Source: Roseibacillus persicicus (GTDB lineage: Bacteria > Verrucomicrobiota > Verrucomicrobiia > Verrucomicrobiales > Akkermansiaceae). From it: a stretch of DNA of 64,000 nt. This document shows positions 51,346-59,943 of the stretch, one piece after another (position 1 is the stretch's first letter; each line of letters begins with the position of its first letter). A program made the translations under genes and the position numbers. The stretch is taken from positions 205,866 to 269,865 of the forward strand of contig NZ_BMXI01000006.1 of NCBI RefSeq assembly GCF_014651675.1, written 5' to 3'. The notes below the pieces were generated by a model. It worked only from the letters and a program-made list of their open reading frames with translations. It ran no database searches and was not told where the DNA came from.

Positions 51346-51902
51346 AGCGTTAAGAGGAGCTGGCTTTGGGGTGTCGAGTTTCGCTCGGCTGTCTTCTCGA
51401 GAAAGGCCAGGATCTCATGTTTGAAGGCCTCGCAATCCGAGTTCCAGCTTTTCACTCCAACCAGAATGAGAGTGGCCTCGTGGATCTCGGTAAAGTGAAC
51501 CTCCTCGGTGCCCAATTGATGGAGGGCGTCCACCTCGGCACCAAGCCGTTGGAAAAAGCCCAGTTCGAAGCCAGCGGGCATCTCCCTCGCGGTCCGAGCT
51601 AGTGAGAGGGTGACTGGAGGGGTCAGGATTTTCAGGTGGTCGCCGATTGCGGAGCAGCCTATCCGGTCCAGCATCCGGCGCATGCGGGCATAGAGGTCCT
51701 CGATTGGTAGGAGACGAAGCGGGCATTTATTTTCCAAATAGTGGATGATGCCGTCACGAATGTCCTCGATGAAGGGGAAATCATCCCGATCCGCAGCGAT
51801 GGACGCCCGGCTGAGCGCGGTCTCGATCCACGTCACGCCATAGCCGACAATCTGATGATTGCCAACTTGCAGGACGGGGCGATTACCAACGAGACAGATC
51901 AT
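51333..51902 (-). CDS. NrdR-adjacent protein of unknown function, possible degenerate ATP-cone
   Basis: A 189-residue cytoplasmic protein encoded 7 bp after nrdR. Residues 15-90 (YGVTWIETALSRASIAADRD, IRDGIIHYLENKC, IEDLYARMRRMLDRIGC) have the helix spacing of an ATP-cone, but no typical lysine-containing nucleotide motif is evident; this is a weak resemblance. The C-terminal half (EIHEATLILVGVKSWNSDCE) is alpha/beta. Family unknown. The gene order suggests co-expression with NrdR, perhaps as a modulator of ribonucleotide reductase control. The ATG at 51902 is chosen because a longer start would overlap nrdR. Confidence 0.6.
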   Translation of the reverse strand: MICLVGNRPVLQVGNHQIVGYGVTWIETALSRASIAADRDDFPFIEDIRDGIIHYLENKCPLRLLPIEDLYARMRRMLDRIGCSAIGDHLKILTPPVTLSLARTAREMPAGFELGFFQRLGAEVDALHQLGTEEVHFTEIHEATLILVGVKSWNSDCEAFKHEILAFLEKTAERNSTPQSQLLLTLDAA

Positions 51903-51909
51903 TCCGCAA

Positions 51910-52425
51910 TCAGGAGCGCTTTGAATTTTCGGTTTTGGGTGGAAGCAATTCTCTTTGCATCGGGTCGCGCTGAGCCCGTTTGGAAAGATTTTGAATTTCG
52001 GCAATGAATTCGCCCACATCGTCGAATTCCCGGTAGACCGAGACGTAGCGCACGTAGGCGACCGGATCGATTTGATGGAGTTTGTCCATCACCTTGGCAC
52101 CAATCAGGGTGGAAGGAATCTCCGGCGAGTTGTCGTGATGGAGCTCGGTCAAGATTTCCTCGACGGCGCGGTCGATGCGATTGAGCGGAACCGGCCTCTT
52201 TTCGCAGGCCTTGGTGAGACCTCGCGTGAGCTTTTCCCGATTGAGAGGTTGTCGCGTGCCGTCCTTCTTGACCACCTGCAGCTCGGTGCGCTCGATGGTC
52301 TCGTAGGTGGTGTAGCGATAGTCGCAGTCCACGCACATGCGTCGTCGACGTATCGACGTGCCGTCCTTCGACATTCGGGAGTCGAGGACTTTGTCTTTGA
52401 GAGAGCCGCATTGAACGCATCGCAT
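51910..52425 (-). CDS. nrdR: Transcriptional repressor NrdR
   Basis: The 171-residue protein starts MRCVQCGSLKDKVLDSRMS, a zinc ribbon with CVQC and CVDC cysteine pairs, and then RRRRMCVDCDYRYTTYETIE. The ATP-cone follows (VVKKDGTRQPLNREKLTRGL, IGAKVMDKLHQIDPVAYVRY, VSVYREFDDVGEF). NrdR senses dATP/ATP and represses ribonucleotide reductase genes. I use the ATG at 52425, the normal NrdR start; a GTG at 52434 would add three residues. The C-terminus carries about 20 extra residues compared with E. coli NrdR. No reductase genes are in the window. Confidence 0.96.
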   Translation of the reverse strand: MRCVQCGSLKDKVLDSRMSKDGTSIRRRRMCVDCDYRYTTYETIERTELQVVKKDGTRQPLNREKLTRGLTKACEKRPVPLNRIDRAVEEILTELHHDNSPEIPSTLIGAKVMDKLHQIDPVAYVRYVSVYREFDDVGEFIAEIQNLSKRAQRDPMQRELLPPKTENSKRS

Positions 52426-52581
52426 TGGAAGCACCGGGAGGTGAAGGCAAGTCTTGGCATGATCTCTATTCGCGAAAGAGCAAATCGTGCTATCGCGGCG
52501 TTATGACTCAGGTGGCGAAACTTTTTGAAACACCGCTGTGCCCGGTCCTTGCAACCATGCGGCTTTCTCCCTCTTTCCATT

Positions 52582-52615
52582 AAAAAACCCGACCCTCGGA
52601 TGAGAGAGTCGGGTT
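52582..52615 (-). terminator. Rho-independent terminator of the polyprenyl synthase gene
   Basis: AACCCGAC and GTCGGGTT form the stem, extended by CTC/GAG, and on the minus strand a T6 run follows directly. It lies 35 bp downstream of the stop at 52650. Confidence 0.88.
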
Positions 52616-52649
52616 CAACGAGTATTCCGGATTTACGAAATAAATGTCC

Positions 52650-53657
52650 CTATCGCAGCTTATGAAGCAAATCGAGAAGGTAGTCCGCGAGGGTGAACAA
52701 CGCGGCGCGATACTTCGTGTCGGGGAGGAAGTGAAGAGGGTCCCGAGCATCATCAACGAGCTTGATAGCTGTTTCGATCGAGTAGTCGATGGCACCCTCA
52801 TAATCCGCGATTCCGGTTAGAATCGTGAGGTCGAGAGGTTCCTGTTTGATAATGCGCTCCTGGAGCTTGGCCCGCTGGGCAGGATTGGCTTTTTCCAAAA
52901 GGCGAAGGATGGGGAGGGTGAGCTTGCCTTTCTCCAGATCGGTCCGGAGAGTTTTGCCGAATTCCTCCTCTTCACCGACCAGGTCGAGGCAATCGTCGTA
53001 GAGCTGGTAGGCGGTGCCGAGCTTCATCCCGAACTGATAGAGATCTTCCTGGGTTTCCTTGTCCGCACCACTGATGTAGGCCGAGAGCCCGGTGGCAGCG
53101 GCAAAGAGTGCGCCGGTCTTCATTTCCAGCAGGCGGAAATACTCCTTGCGGGTCATGGTCAGATCGAAACGCCGCTGGGTCTGTAAAATCTCGCCCTGGC
53201 AGACTTCGCGCGCGGCTTTGGCAATCTCGCGACTGAGGTGGAGGTCGTCGAAGTCCGTGCTGAGCATGAGGGCGTGCGAGAACAGGGCGTCGCCGAGCAA
53301 TACCGCGAGACCGTCACCCCACTTGGCATTGGGGGTCGCCACCTTGCGGCGGATATCGGCTCCGTCGATGATGTCGTCGTGCACCAGGCTGGCGACGTGA
53401 ATCAGCTCGAGAATGCTTCCCAGTTTGACGTGGTCATCGGCAACCGGACCCAGTGCGCCACCGGTCAAGATCGCAAGAGCGGGGCGGAGGCGCTTTCCCG
53501 AAGTATTGCAAACATAGTCGATGTAAGGCTCGACCCCGGGATCGAAGTCGTTGACCTGCTCGCTCAGCAAGGACTCCACTTTTTTCAAGTGGGGGCGAAC
53601 TAGATCGAACGGGGCCATCAAATTGGCGCGGCCGGGAGTTTTTAATTTTCGGTTCAT
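52650..53657 (-). CDS. Polyprenyl diphosphate synthase
   Basis: A 335-residue trans-isoprenyl diphosphate synthase. The first Asp-rich motif is in LVHDDIIDGADIRR and the second in YQLYDDCLDLVGEEEEFGKT; GKRLRPALAIL and LEMKTGALFAAATG are the other conserved blocks. The shape of the chain-length region fits octaprenyl/solanesyl synthases that make quinone side chains, but product length cannot be fixed by eye. The ATG at 53657 (MNRKLKTPG) is preferred; MAPFDL at 53618 is also possible. It is followed by its own terminator. Confidence 0.93.
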   Translation of the reverse strand: MNRKLKTPGRANLMAPFDLVRPHLKKVESLLSEQVNDFDPGVEPYIDYVCNTSGKRLRPALAILTGGALGPVADDHVKLGSILELIHVASLVHDDIIDGADIRRKVATPNAKWGDGLAVLLGDALFSHALMLSTDFDDLHLSREIAKAAREVCQGEILQTQRRFDLTMTRKEYFRLLEMKTGALFAAATGLSAYISGADKETQEDLYQFGMKLGTAYQLYDDCLDLVGEEEEFGKTLRTDLEKGKLTLPILRLLEKANPAQRAKLQERIIKQEPLDLTILTGIADYEGAIDYSIETAIKLVDDARDPLHFLPDTKYRAALFTLADYLLDLLHKLR

Positions 53658-53952
53658 ATTGAAAGTTCCGGATGACTTGTGAAACTTTTCACAAAGTCCC
53701 CAAACGCGCAATCGTTTTTTCAGGAATTAGTGAAAATGACAGGAGCCGCCGGGCGGGGTGAAGAAGTGGTAGTAGGAGTGGTCGGGTGTTTGGGGTTGGA
53801 AGGCCTGATACTCAGTAACGTCCGCGAAAGTTTCTTTTGGATGGAAAAAGAACCGCTCGCGTCTGGGTCGGCGGGGAAGAAGCTTAGCACAGCTTGCGTA
53901 CTTCGCCATCTTTCGGGTTTCTCTTCCTTCCGCTCTCTGATTGGGTGGGTCC

Positions 53953-54492
53953 ATGAACGACGATATCGCCAAGGTGCTGATTGATGAGGAAGTGATTCTG
54001 CGGCGTTTGGACACCGTGGCTGACAAGGTTCTCGCGGACTTTGAAGGAAACGAGATTCTGGTGGTGGGGATTCTGACTGGGGCGCTCGTCTTCATGGCGG
54101 ACCTCTGTCGACGCCTTCCGGTGCCATTGCAAATCGAGACCCTTAGTGTGGCGAGCTACCATGGGGGAACGGAGAGCAGCGGGGTGGTCGAGTTTCTCGA
54201 TGCCAAGTTGCCCGAGGTCAAGGGACGCAAGATTCTGCTCATCGACGATATTCTGGACACGGGCCGCACGCTCAAGGCGGTAAAGGACAAACTCATGACG
54301 ATGGGGGCGACCTCGGTGAAGACCGGAGTGCTCCTTTCCAAAGAGAAAGAGCGCGCGGAAGAAGTCGAGGCCGATTATGTGGCCTTCGAGATCGGAGATG
54401 AATTCGTGGTGGGCTATGGCCTCGATTACCAAGGCCGCTATCGCAACCTCCCCTTTGTCGGTGTTCTCAAGGAAGAGGTATACAGTCGCTAG
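53953..54492 (+). CDS. hpt: Hypoxanthine phosphoribosyltransferase
   Basis: The 179-residue purine-salvage enzyme shows ILVVGILTGALVFMADLCRR, LSVASYHGGTESSG and the PRPP loop ILLIDDILDTGRTLKAV, and ends with the HPRT C-terminal stretch FEIGDEFVVGYGLDYQGRYR NLPFVG in two blocks. It converts hypoxanthine or guanine with PRPP to IMP or GMP in the cytoplasm. The ATG at 53953 is preferred over an upstream in-frame start at 53941. It is divergent from the polyprenyl synthase, with about 295 bp between the two start codons. Confidence 0.95.
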   Translation: MNDDIAKVLIDEEVILRRLDTVADKVLADFEGNEILVVGILTGALVFMADLCRRLPVPLQIETLSVASYHGGTESSGVVEFLDAKLPEVKGRKILLIDDILDTGRTLKAVKDKLMTMGATSVKTGVLLSKEKERAEEVEADYVAFEIGDEFVVGYGLDYQGRYRNLPFVGVLKEEVYSR

Positions 54493-54648
54493 GCATAGAT
54501 GACTGATAGGCTTGCAAACCCGCCCGAATCGTTGGCGAAACAGTCTACATCTTCCAGTCAGCTCAACTTCCTGACCCCATTTGAGGCTTAGGAAGGTTGG
54601 GTGATTTCCATGCTACGCTCATCTGGTCGGTCTAACATCTGCTGGAAA

Positions 54649-56073
54649 ATGAGCGTGAGCAAAGGCATTGGAAAAGGGAGTTTGGCGGGTGTTTTGGGTT
54701 TGGTTTTCATGTCGCTCGGATGGGCGGCGGAGACCGAGGAGGCCTCTCGGCCGAACATTGTCGTAATCATGGCCGATGATCTGGGGTGGAAGGATCTTCA
54801 CTGCTATGGGAATGAGCTTCTGGACACCCCGGCTTTGGACAAACTGGCTTCGGAGGGTATGAGATTCACCGATGCCTACGCTGCGGCTCCGGTATGCTCG
54901 CCCACACGCGCGGCCATGATGACGGGGCAGGCTCCGGCTCGATTGCAATTGACCAACCACGCTCCCGGTCATCCCGACGGCTTCGCGCCGGAAGGGTCCT
55001 CTCTCGCTGAAGCCCAGTCTGTGAGAAATCTGGCTCTTTCCTATGAGACTGTTGCTGAACAGCTCTCCGATGCGGGCTACGAGACGGCACACATCGGAAA
55101 GTGGCACCTCTCCTATGCTGGTCGAGGGGAAGAGGGGAAGTTGGCTGAGCTCGAGCTTCGTCCAGAACACCAGGGGTTTGGTATTAACATTGGCGGCTGC
55201 TATCAGGGTGGTCCGCCCAGTTACTTCGCGCCATATCGCATACCTGCATTGACGGAGAGGGAAGAGGGGGAGTATCTGCCGGAGCGTTTGGCAGATGAGG
55301 CTATCGCCTTTGTGGAGGAGAAGAGGAACAAGCCGTTTTACTTAAACTGGTGGCCCTATTCGGTGCACTATCCCATGGAGGCCAAGGAGGAGTTGATTGC
55401 AAAGTATCGCGCTCGCAAGGGGCCAGGGATTAAGAACCCGATCTATGCCGCGATGATTGAGGCGATGGATACCGAGATTGGGCGCTTTCTCGTGGCTTTG
55501 GATGAGGCTGGGCTTCGCGAGAACACCCTGGTGATCTTCAAATCTGACAATGGGGGCTACGACGGAGACAACAGGCCGTTGCGAGGGATGAAAGGGATGC
55601 TCTACGAAGGGGGAATCCGCATTCCATGGTTTGCGCGGTGGCCGGGAAAGATTCAGCCCGGTTCCACCTGTTCGACGCCTGTTGTCAGCATGGATTGTTA
55701 TCCCACTCTCTTGGAGGTCGCAGGAGTGGAGCCAGTGAAAACTCCAGTCGATGGTGAGAGTTTGCTGCCTTTGTTTCAGCAGTCCGAGGGCTTTGAGCGC
55801 GATGCGATTTTCTTCCACTATCCCAACTTCGCCTTTCACAAGCTCAATCAGCTCGGGGGGGTGGTTCGGGTTGGAGACCACAAGCTCATCAAGCGCTACG
55901 ATGATGGGGAGTTGGAACTTTTCAACCTGAAGAAAGACCTTGGAGAAACGGACAATTTGGCTGAGGAGTCACCGGAACTGGCTCAGCAATTGGAAGAAAA
56001 GCTGGATGCTTGGCTGCAGGAGGTGGGGGCCGCGATGCCGATTCGGGTCGGGAAGGAGAAGGACGCAGAGTAG
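54649..56073 (+). CDS. Exported sulfatase, Cys-type
   Basis: A 474-residue secreted sulfatase (signal through MSLGWAAE). PNIVVIMADDLGWKDLHCYG gives the two metal-binding Asp. The modification motif is VCSPTRAAMMTGQ (Cys83-Ser-Pro-Thr-Arg), which a formylglycine-generating enzyme converts to formylglycine. HIGKWHL and FKSDNGGYDGD complete the active site. It hydrolyses sulfate esters, probably on algal or animal polysaccharides. The ATG at 54649 gives a normal signal peptide; in-frame starts at 54601 and 54610 would add 13-16 residues in front of it. The exported enzyme at 4034-5116 is a plausible activator. Confidence 0.93.
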   Translation: MSVSKGIGKGSLAGVLGLVFMSLGWAAETEEASRPNIVVIMADDLGWKDLHCYGNELLDTPALDKLASEGMRFTDAYAAAPVCSPTRAAMMTGQAPARLQLTNHAPGHPDGFAPEGSSLAEAQSVRNLALSYETVAEQLSDAGYETAHIGKWHLSYAGRGEEGKLAELELRPEHQGFGINIGGCYQGGPPSYFAPYRIPALTEREEGEYLPERLADEAIAFVEEKRNKPFYLNWWPYSVHYPMEAKEELIAKYRARKGPGIKNPIYAAMIEAMDTEIGRFLVALDEAGLRENTLVIFKSDNGGYDGDNRPLRGMKGMLYEGGIRIPWFARWPGKIQPGSTCSTPVVSMDCYPTLLEVAGVEPVKTPVDGESLLPLFQQSEGFERDAIFFHYPNFAFHKLNQLGGVVRVGDHKLIKRYDDGELELFNLKKDLGETDNLAEESPELAQQLEEKLDAWLQEVGAAMPIRVGKEKDAE

Positions 56074-56093
56074 TTCTCGAGCCTGGAAAAACG

Positions 56094-56141
56094 AACAAAA
56101 GAAAGGCTCCCGCAGGCGAGAAGAATCGCCTGTTAGGAGCC
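56094..56141 (-). terminator. Hairpin terminator between convergent genes
   Basis: GGCTCC (56105-56110) with GGAGCC (56136-56141) and CAGGCG with CGCCTG form a two-part stem around AGAAGAAT. On the minus strand the stem is followed by TTTCTTTTGTTCG, so it mainly serves the Gfo/Idh gene ending at 56171. Confidence 0.7.
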
Positions 56142-56170
56142 TGTCGAGTTAGAGTGCTACCGGATTGTTT

Positions 56171-57562
56171 TTAGGCCCAAGGCAACTTGGTCACGCCTGG
56201 CATGGGGCTGGGATAGGTGCCATCCTCCTTGGGTTGCACGGGGGCGGGACTGTCCCAATTGATGTCATCCGGCAGGAGGTTGAAGTCGCTCTTGGTCGCT
56301 TCTTCCCAGCCCACTTCCTGACCGGTGTAGGTGGCGAGGCGTCCGAGAACGGCAGTGAAGGAGCTGTCCGCGCCGTAGTAGGCGTTGTTGAGCGTGGAGT
56401 TCTCCTTGATCGCGGCGTGGAGGCGATTGTGTTCCTGTTGGAACGGGTCAATGACACCCTCACGAGGAGCGCGGTAGCGCCAGAGGACTTTGCCGGAGTA
56501 GTCTTTGATTTCGCCTGTGGAGAGCGTGAGGATGCCCTTGGTGCCGTGGATTTCTTCACCCACCCGATTCTTGCAGCCCCGGATTTGGCGGCATTGGCTG
56601 TTGAGGATTTTGCCATCGGCGTAGCGGTATTCGACGTAGTGATGATCAAAGATTTGGCTCGTCTTGTCGTCTTCCCATCCGCTGCGACCGCCCATGCCTT
56701 GCGCGCTCACGGGGTGTCCGCCTTTTTCGTTGTCGCCACTCATGAACCAGTTGACCACGTCCATGTTGTGCACGTGCTGTTCGGAGATGTGGTCGCCGCA
56801 GAGGTAGTTGAAGTGATACCAGTTGTGCATCTGATATTCCAACTCGCTCCAGCCGGGTTCGCGGGTCACGGTCCAGGGGCGAGCGCCGTTCCAGTAGCAT
56901 TGTGCGGAGATGATGTCGCCGATGAGACCCTCGCCATGGACTTTTTCAAAGGCCTGAAGATAGACATCCTGATAGTGGCGCTGGAGACCGACCACAACCT
57001 TCAGACCCTTTTCGTCTGCCAATTGCGCGGAGCGGATGACGCGGTTGTAGCCGTGGGCATCGGTGCAAACCGGCTTCTCCATGAAGACGTGCTTGCCGGC
57101 CGCGATGGCAGTCTCGAAGTGAAGGGGGCGGAAGCCCGGAGTGGTAGTGAGGAGGACGAGGTCACAGTTGTCGATGACGTCCTTGTAGGCGTCGAAGCCG
57201 ACGAAGCGACGCTCGGCGGGGAGGTCGATCTGGCCGCCCATCTTGCTCTGTTCCAAGCGGTTGGTGATGAGGTCGAGTCCGCCTGCCTTGCGCGGTCCAT
57301 TGCCCTTGAGCCGGCTTTCGAACGCATCGCCCGCTGCTACGAGCTGGGCTGCGGGATTGGCTTTCAAGGTCTGGATGACAGCACCCGAACCCCGGCCGCC
57401 GGTGCCGACGAGGCCGATTTTCAGGCGGTCACTGCCTGCGACGTTGGCGGAGGCGGCGATGGGCAGGGAACCCAGGGTGGCTGCGGTGGCACCCACACCG
57501 GCCAGAAATTTGCGGCGGCTGGGCAAGGAGGGCTTGGAAGAGTCAGATGGGGTATTGTCCAT
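56171..57562 (-). CDS. Tat-exported Gfo/Idh/MocA oxidoreductase
   Basis: A 463-residue protein with a twin-arginine signal (SRRKFLAGVGATAATLGSL). The Rossmann motif is KIGLVGTGGRGSGAV, and the Gfo/Idh EKP motif is VFMEKPVCTDAHGYN. The second domain (HNWYHFNYLCGDHISEQHVH, MDVVNWFM) carries the His-rich block usual in the periplasmic Verrucomicrobia/Planctomycetes branch. The cofactor is NAD(P) and is likely loaded before Tat export; the sugar substrate is unknown. The ATG at 57562 is chosen as the start of the Tat signal. Confidence 0.92.
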   Translation of the reverse strand: MDNTPSDSSKPSLPSRRKFLAGVGATAATLGSLPIAASANVAGSDRLKIGLVGTGGRGSGAVIQTLKANPAAQLVAAGDAFESRLKGNGPRKAGGLDLITNRLEQSKMGGQIDLPAERRFVGFDAYKDVIDNCDLVLLTTTPGFRPLHFETAIAAGKHVFMEKPVCTDAHGYNRVIRSAQLADEKGLKVVVGLQRHYQDVYLQAFEKVHGEGLIGDIISAQCYWNGARPWTVTREPGWSELEYQMHNWYHFNYLCGDHISEQHVHNMDVVNWFMSGDNEKGGHPVSAQGMGGRSGWEDDKTSQIFDHHYVEYRYADGKILNSQCRQIRGCKNRVGEEIHGTKGILTLSTGEIKDYSGKVLWRYRAPREGVIDPFQQEHNRLHAAIKENSTLNNAYYGADSSFTAVLGRLATYTGQEVGWEEATKSDFNLLPDDINWDSPAPVQPKEDGTYPSPMPGVTKLPWA

Positions 57563-57726
57563 AATCGCATCTACTACGTCCGGGGGAGAGGCCGGCTTTC
57601 GCCTCATTCGGGGCCAAAATATAGCCTCCGATTTCGACCGGTCATCGACTCTCGGTCGAGATGCCGTTTTGGTTCTCCTTTTACTGAAAAAGCTATCAGC
57701 AAAAGCCTTCGCACAGCGGAAATGGG

Positions 57727-58791
57727 CTACTCCTCGTTTTCGATGCCACGTCCGGAGTTCCAGATGCGATGCATTTCTTCGGCGGAAGGAATCTCCAGCG
57801 GGCGCACCAGGCGGAAGCCGAGCCACATTCCGTTGGTGTGGTACCAAATGGACTTCGGGAGTTGGGGGTCCTGGACTTTCCACGCCGCCGAGGACTTGAA
57901 GCGAGCCGCGCTGCGCAGGGCCTCGGGTCCATCATACCAACTGCCGCCCCGGGCAACCCGCGGGTAAAGGTTCTCGCTGGGTGGGACGAGGGGATCTTCT
58001 AACAGCTTGTCGCTTTTCTGATAGGGCGCATAACCATCCAGCACCCATTCGATGACGTTGCCGTGGATGTCGTGTAGACCCCAGGGATTGGGCTTCTTTT
58101 GCCCCACGGGCTGATACTTGCCATCGCAGTTGTCCCAATACCAGGCGTAGTCGCCGCCCTTCGTCGGATCGTCGCCCCAGCTGTAGGCGGTGGTGGTGCC
58201 CGCGCGGCAGGCGTATTCCCACTCCGCCTCGGTGGGGAGGCGGTAGAAGTGCCCGGTCTGGGCGGAGAGCCATTGGCAATACTTCAAGGCCGCGTGCTGG
58301 GTCATGCTGATGGCGGGGTAGCCCTTGGTGCCCATGCCAAAACTCATTTCGGTATACGGGGTTGTTGGCTTGGAAACGACGTCGGGAACGGTGGCATCCT
58401 CGGCAATGAAGGAAGGGGCTCCGTCCTTTTTGCGAGAGATGTTGGTGATCATGAAGGGTTCATATTCGTCCCAAGTGACCTCGCACTTGCCCATCCAGAA
58501 AGGAGAGACCGCGACCTTGCGCTGGGGTCCTTCATCTTCCTTACGCTCTGCTTCCTCGGCTGGGCTTCCCATCAGGAATTGTCCTCCCTTGATTGGGACC
58601 ATGGCGAATTTCGCTCCGGTTTCGGGGACGGCACTGTCGTATCCCTTCATCTCGGCCTCTTTTTTCTCGGTGGACTTGGCGATGATTTTTTCGCGAATCT
58701 GTTTCACCAATTCCAGATCGTCGGCAGGCGGTGCGGCGATGAGGGAGAGCGGAAGGGAAAGGGCGAGGAGGGTTCCTTGAAATCGGTTCAT
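57727..58791 (-). CDS. Exported SUMF1-fold protein lacking the catalytic cysteines
   Basis: A 354-residue protein with signal MNRFQGTLLALSLPLSLIAA. It has the FGE-sulfatase fold (FAMVPIKGGQFLMGSPAEEA, CEVTWDEYEPFMI, GHFYRLPTEAEWEYACRAGT, LHDIHGNVIEWVLD, ARGGSWYDGPEALRSAARF). The LC-x4-C copper pair present in the enzyme at 4034-5116 is missing: after GGSW there is no Cys. It is therefore unlikely to make formylglycine and is better seen as a ligand-binding or structural SUMF1-fold protein. It precedes the Gfo/Idh gene by 164 bp on the same strand. Confidence 0.85.
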   Translation of the reverse strand: MNRFQGTLLALSLPLSLIAAPPADDLELVKQIREKIIAKSTEKKEAEMKGYDSAVPETGAKFAMVPIKGGQFLMGSPAEEAERKEDEGPQRKVAVSPFWMGKCEVTWDEYEPFMITNISRKKDGAPSFIAEDATVPDVVSKPTTPYTEMSFGMGTKGYPAISMTQHAALKYCQWLSAQTGHFYRLPTEAEWEYACRAGTTTAYSWGDDPTKGGDYAWYWDNCDGKYQPVGQKKPNPWGLHDIHGNVIEWVLDGYAPYQKSDKLLEDPLVPPSENLYPRVARGGSWYDGPEALRSAARFKSSAAWKVQDPQLPKSIWYHTNGMWLGFRLVRPLEIPSAEEMHRIWNSGRGIENEE

Positions 58792-58901
58792 TGAAGTTGC
58801 ACCCCTTACGGAGGGGAGCTTGGCAATTTTGCACAAAAGAGCAGGTGGTCTTGCTTGCGGATTCTGTTGACTTGCAGCGCAGCGAGAAGCCAGATTCCAC
58901 T

Positions 58902-59939
58902 ATGAAGCAGCAAGGCCTCTCCGGTGTTCTCACGATTCTTTCCCTTGGACTGACTGTAAGCTCTCAGGAGAGTGAGGCGGCGGAAGCATTCTTCTCCAAA
59001 GACGGGGAAAAGGTGGTGGTTGCGGTGCAATACGAAGGGGGATTGGTCGAGGTCGCGTTGGCGTCAGGAGAGGTGAAGGCTGCTCCGCTTCCTGCTGAGT
59101 TCGCGGAAAAACCTGCCATCGGTAGCGTGGCGAGAGGCAGTGATGGCGAGGCCCTTTTTCTCGCCCAAGATGCGATCTGGGTCTGGCAACCCGGCAGCGA
59201 TACCGTGGCTCGCAAAGTCTGTTCGACCGCCCCGGTAGTTGGGCCGAGTTCGGTTTTTGTCTCCACCCAGCCGGGGACACCTTTTCACGATTATCTCTTT
59301 GTCACTGGCAGCGAGGAAGAGAACGCCATCAGTATGGGAACTTTCTACGGCCGCAAGCCCGGCTCGAAGGAAGGGTTTGTTCCGGTCTTTACCCGTCGGG
59401 CGAGCGAGTCGGCAGCGGGGGCCTTTTCTGACGCGGGACGCCTTTTCTTCACCTGCAAAGGCGATCTGTGGGAGGGAGAAGTGGCGCCGTCCGACCAGCC
59501 GGAATTCGATCACATGGGCACCCTCGTCGGGGCGCGCATTGCTCCGCTGGCCATCCTGAATACCGATGAAGCCAACGGCGGTGGGCTGTGGGTCGAGAAT
59601 GTCTGTCCCGCTGGAAAGTGGATTTACACCCAATCGTCGGGCCGTCATCTGGCGGCTGTCATGCGGACCCCGATGCCCGCGAAATCGCTCTTCAGCTTCG
59701 ACTATGATGAGGATTACTCGATGGCCAAGCACATCGAGGTGATGAGCCAATCACTGGCGAAGACCGAGATCATCACTGACGAACTGGAAGGCATCTTCGG
59801 ATTCTGTGCCACCGAGGTGGAGGGCAAGCCGAAGGTCTTCTTCTGCACCCATTCCTATGGCGAAGGAACTGGTCCCGCGATGTATCTCTGGGAAGGTTCA
59901 GGCGAACCTCGCGTAATCGGGCACTTGCCTGCGGAATGA
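58902..59939 (+). CDS. Exported WD40/PQQ-propeller-like protein of unknown function
   Basis: A 345-residue protein with a signal peptide (LSGVLTILSLGLTVSSQESE). The mature part is made of short beta units with tryptophan-Asp spacing (AIWVWQPGSDTV, DYLFVTGSEEEN, LFFTCKGDLWEGE, GGLWVENVCPAGKWIY, MYLWEGSGE), consistent with a beta propeller. No active-site motif is seen. The ATG at 58902 starts the signal peptide; an upstream in-frame start would overlap the SUMF1-fold gene on the other strand. It is convergent with the ABC ATPase gene, 4 bp away. Confidence 0.68.
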   Translation: MKQQGLSGVLTILSLGLTVSSQESEAAEAFFSKDGEKVVVAVQYEGGLVEVALASGEVKAAPLPAEFAEKPAIGSVARGSDGEALFLAQDAIWVWQPGSDTVARKVCSTAPVVGPSSVFVSTQPGTPFHDYLFVTGSEEENAISMGTFYGRKPGSKEGFVPVFTRRASESAAGAFSDAGRLFFTCKGDLWEGEVAPSDQPEFDHMGTLVGARIAPLAILNTDEANGGGLWVENVCPAGKWIYTQSSGRHLAAVMRTPMPAKSLFSFDYDEDYSMAKHIEVMSQSLAKTEIITDELEGIFGFCATEVEGKPKVFFCTHSYGEGTGPAMYLWEGSGEPRVIGHLPAE

Positions 59940-59943
59940 GAGG

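Noticed and set aside
56165..57967. A 600-codon open frame on the plus strand opposite the Gfo/Idh gene
   Set aside because: It mirrors the codon structure of a well-supported gene on the other strand, has no family resemblance and runs through the terminator region; antisense frames of this length are common opposite GC-rich genes.
57727..58791. Second SUMF1-fold protein as a formylglycine-generating enzyme
   Set aside because: The LC-x4-C cysteine pair needed for copper-dependent catalysis is missing.
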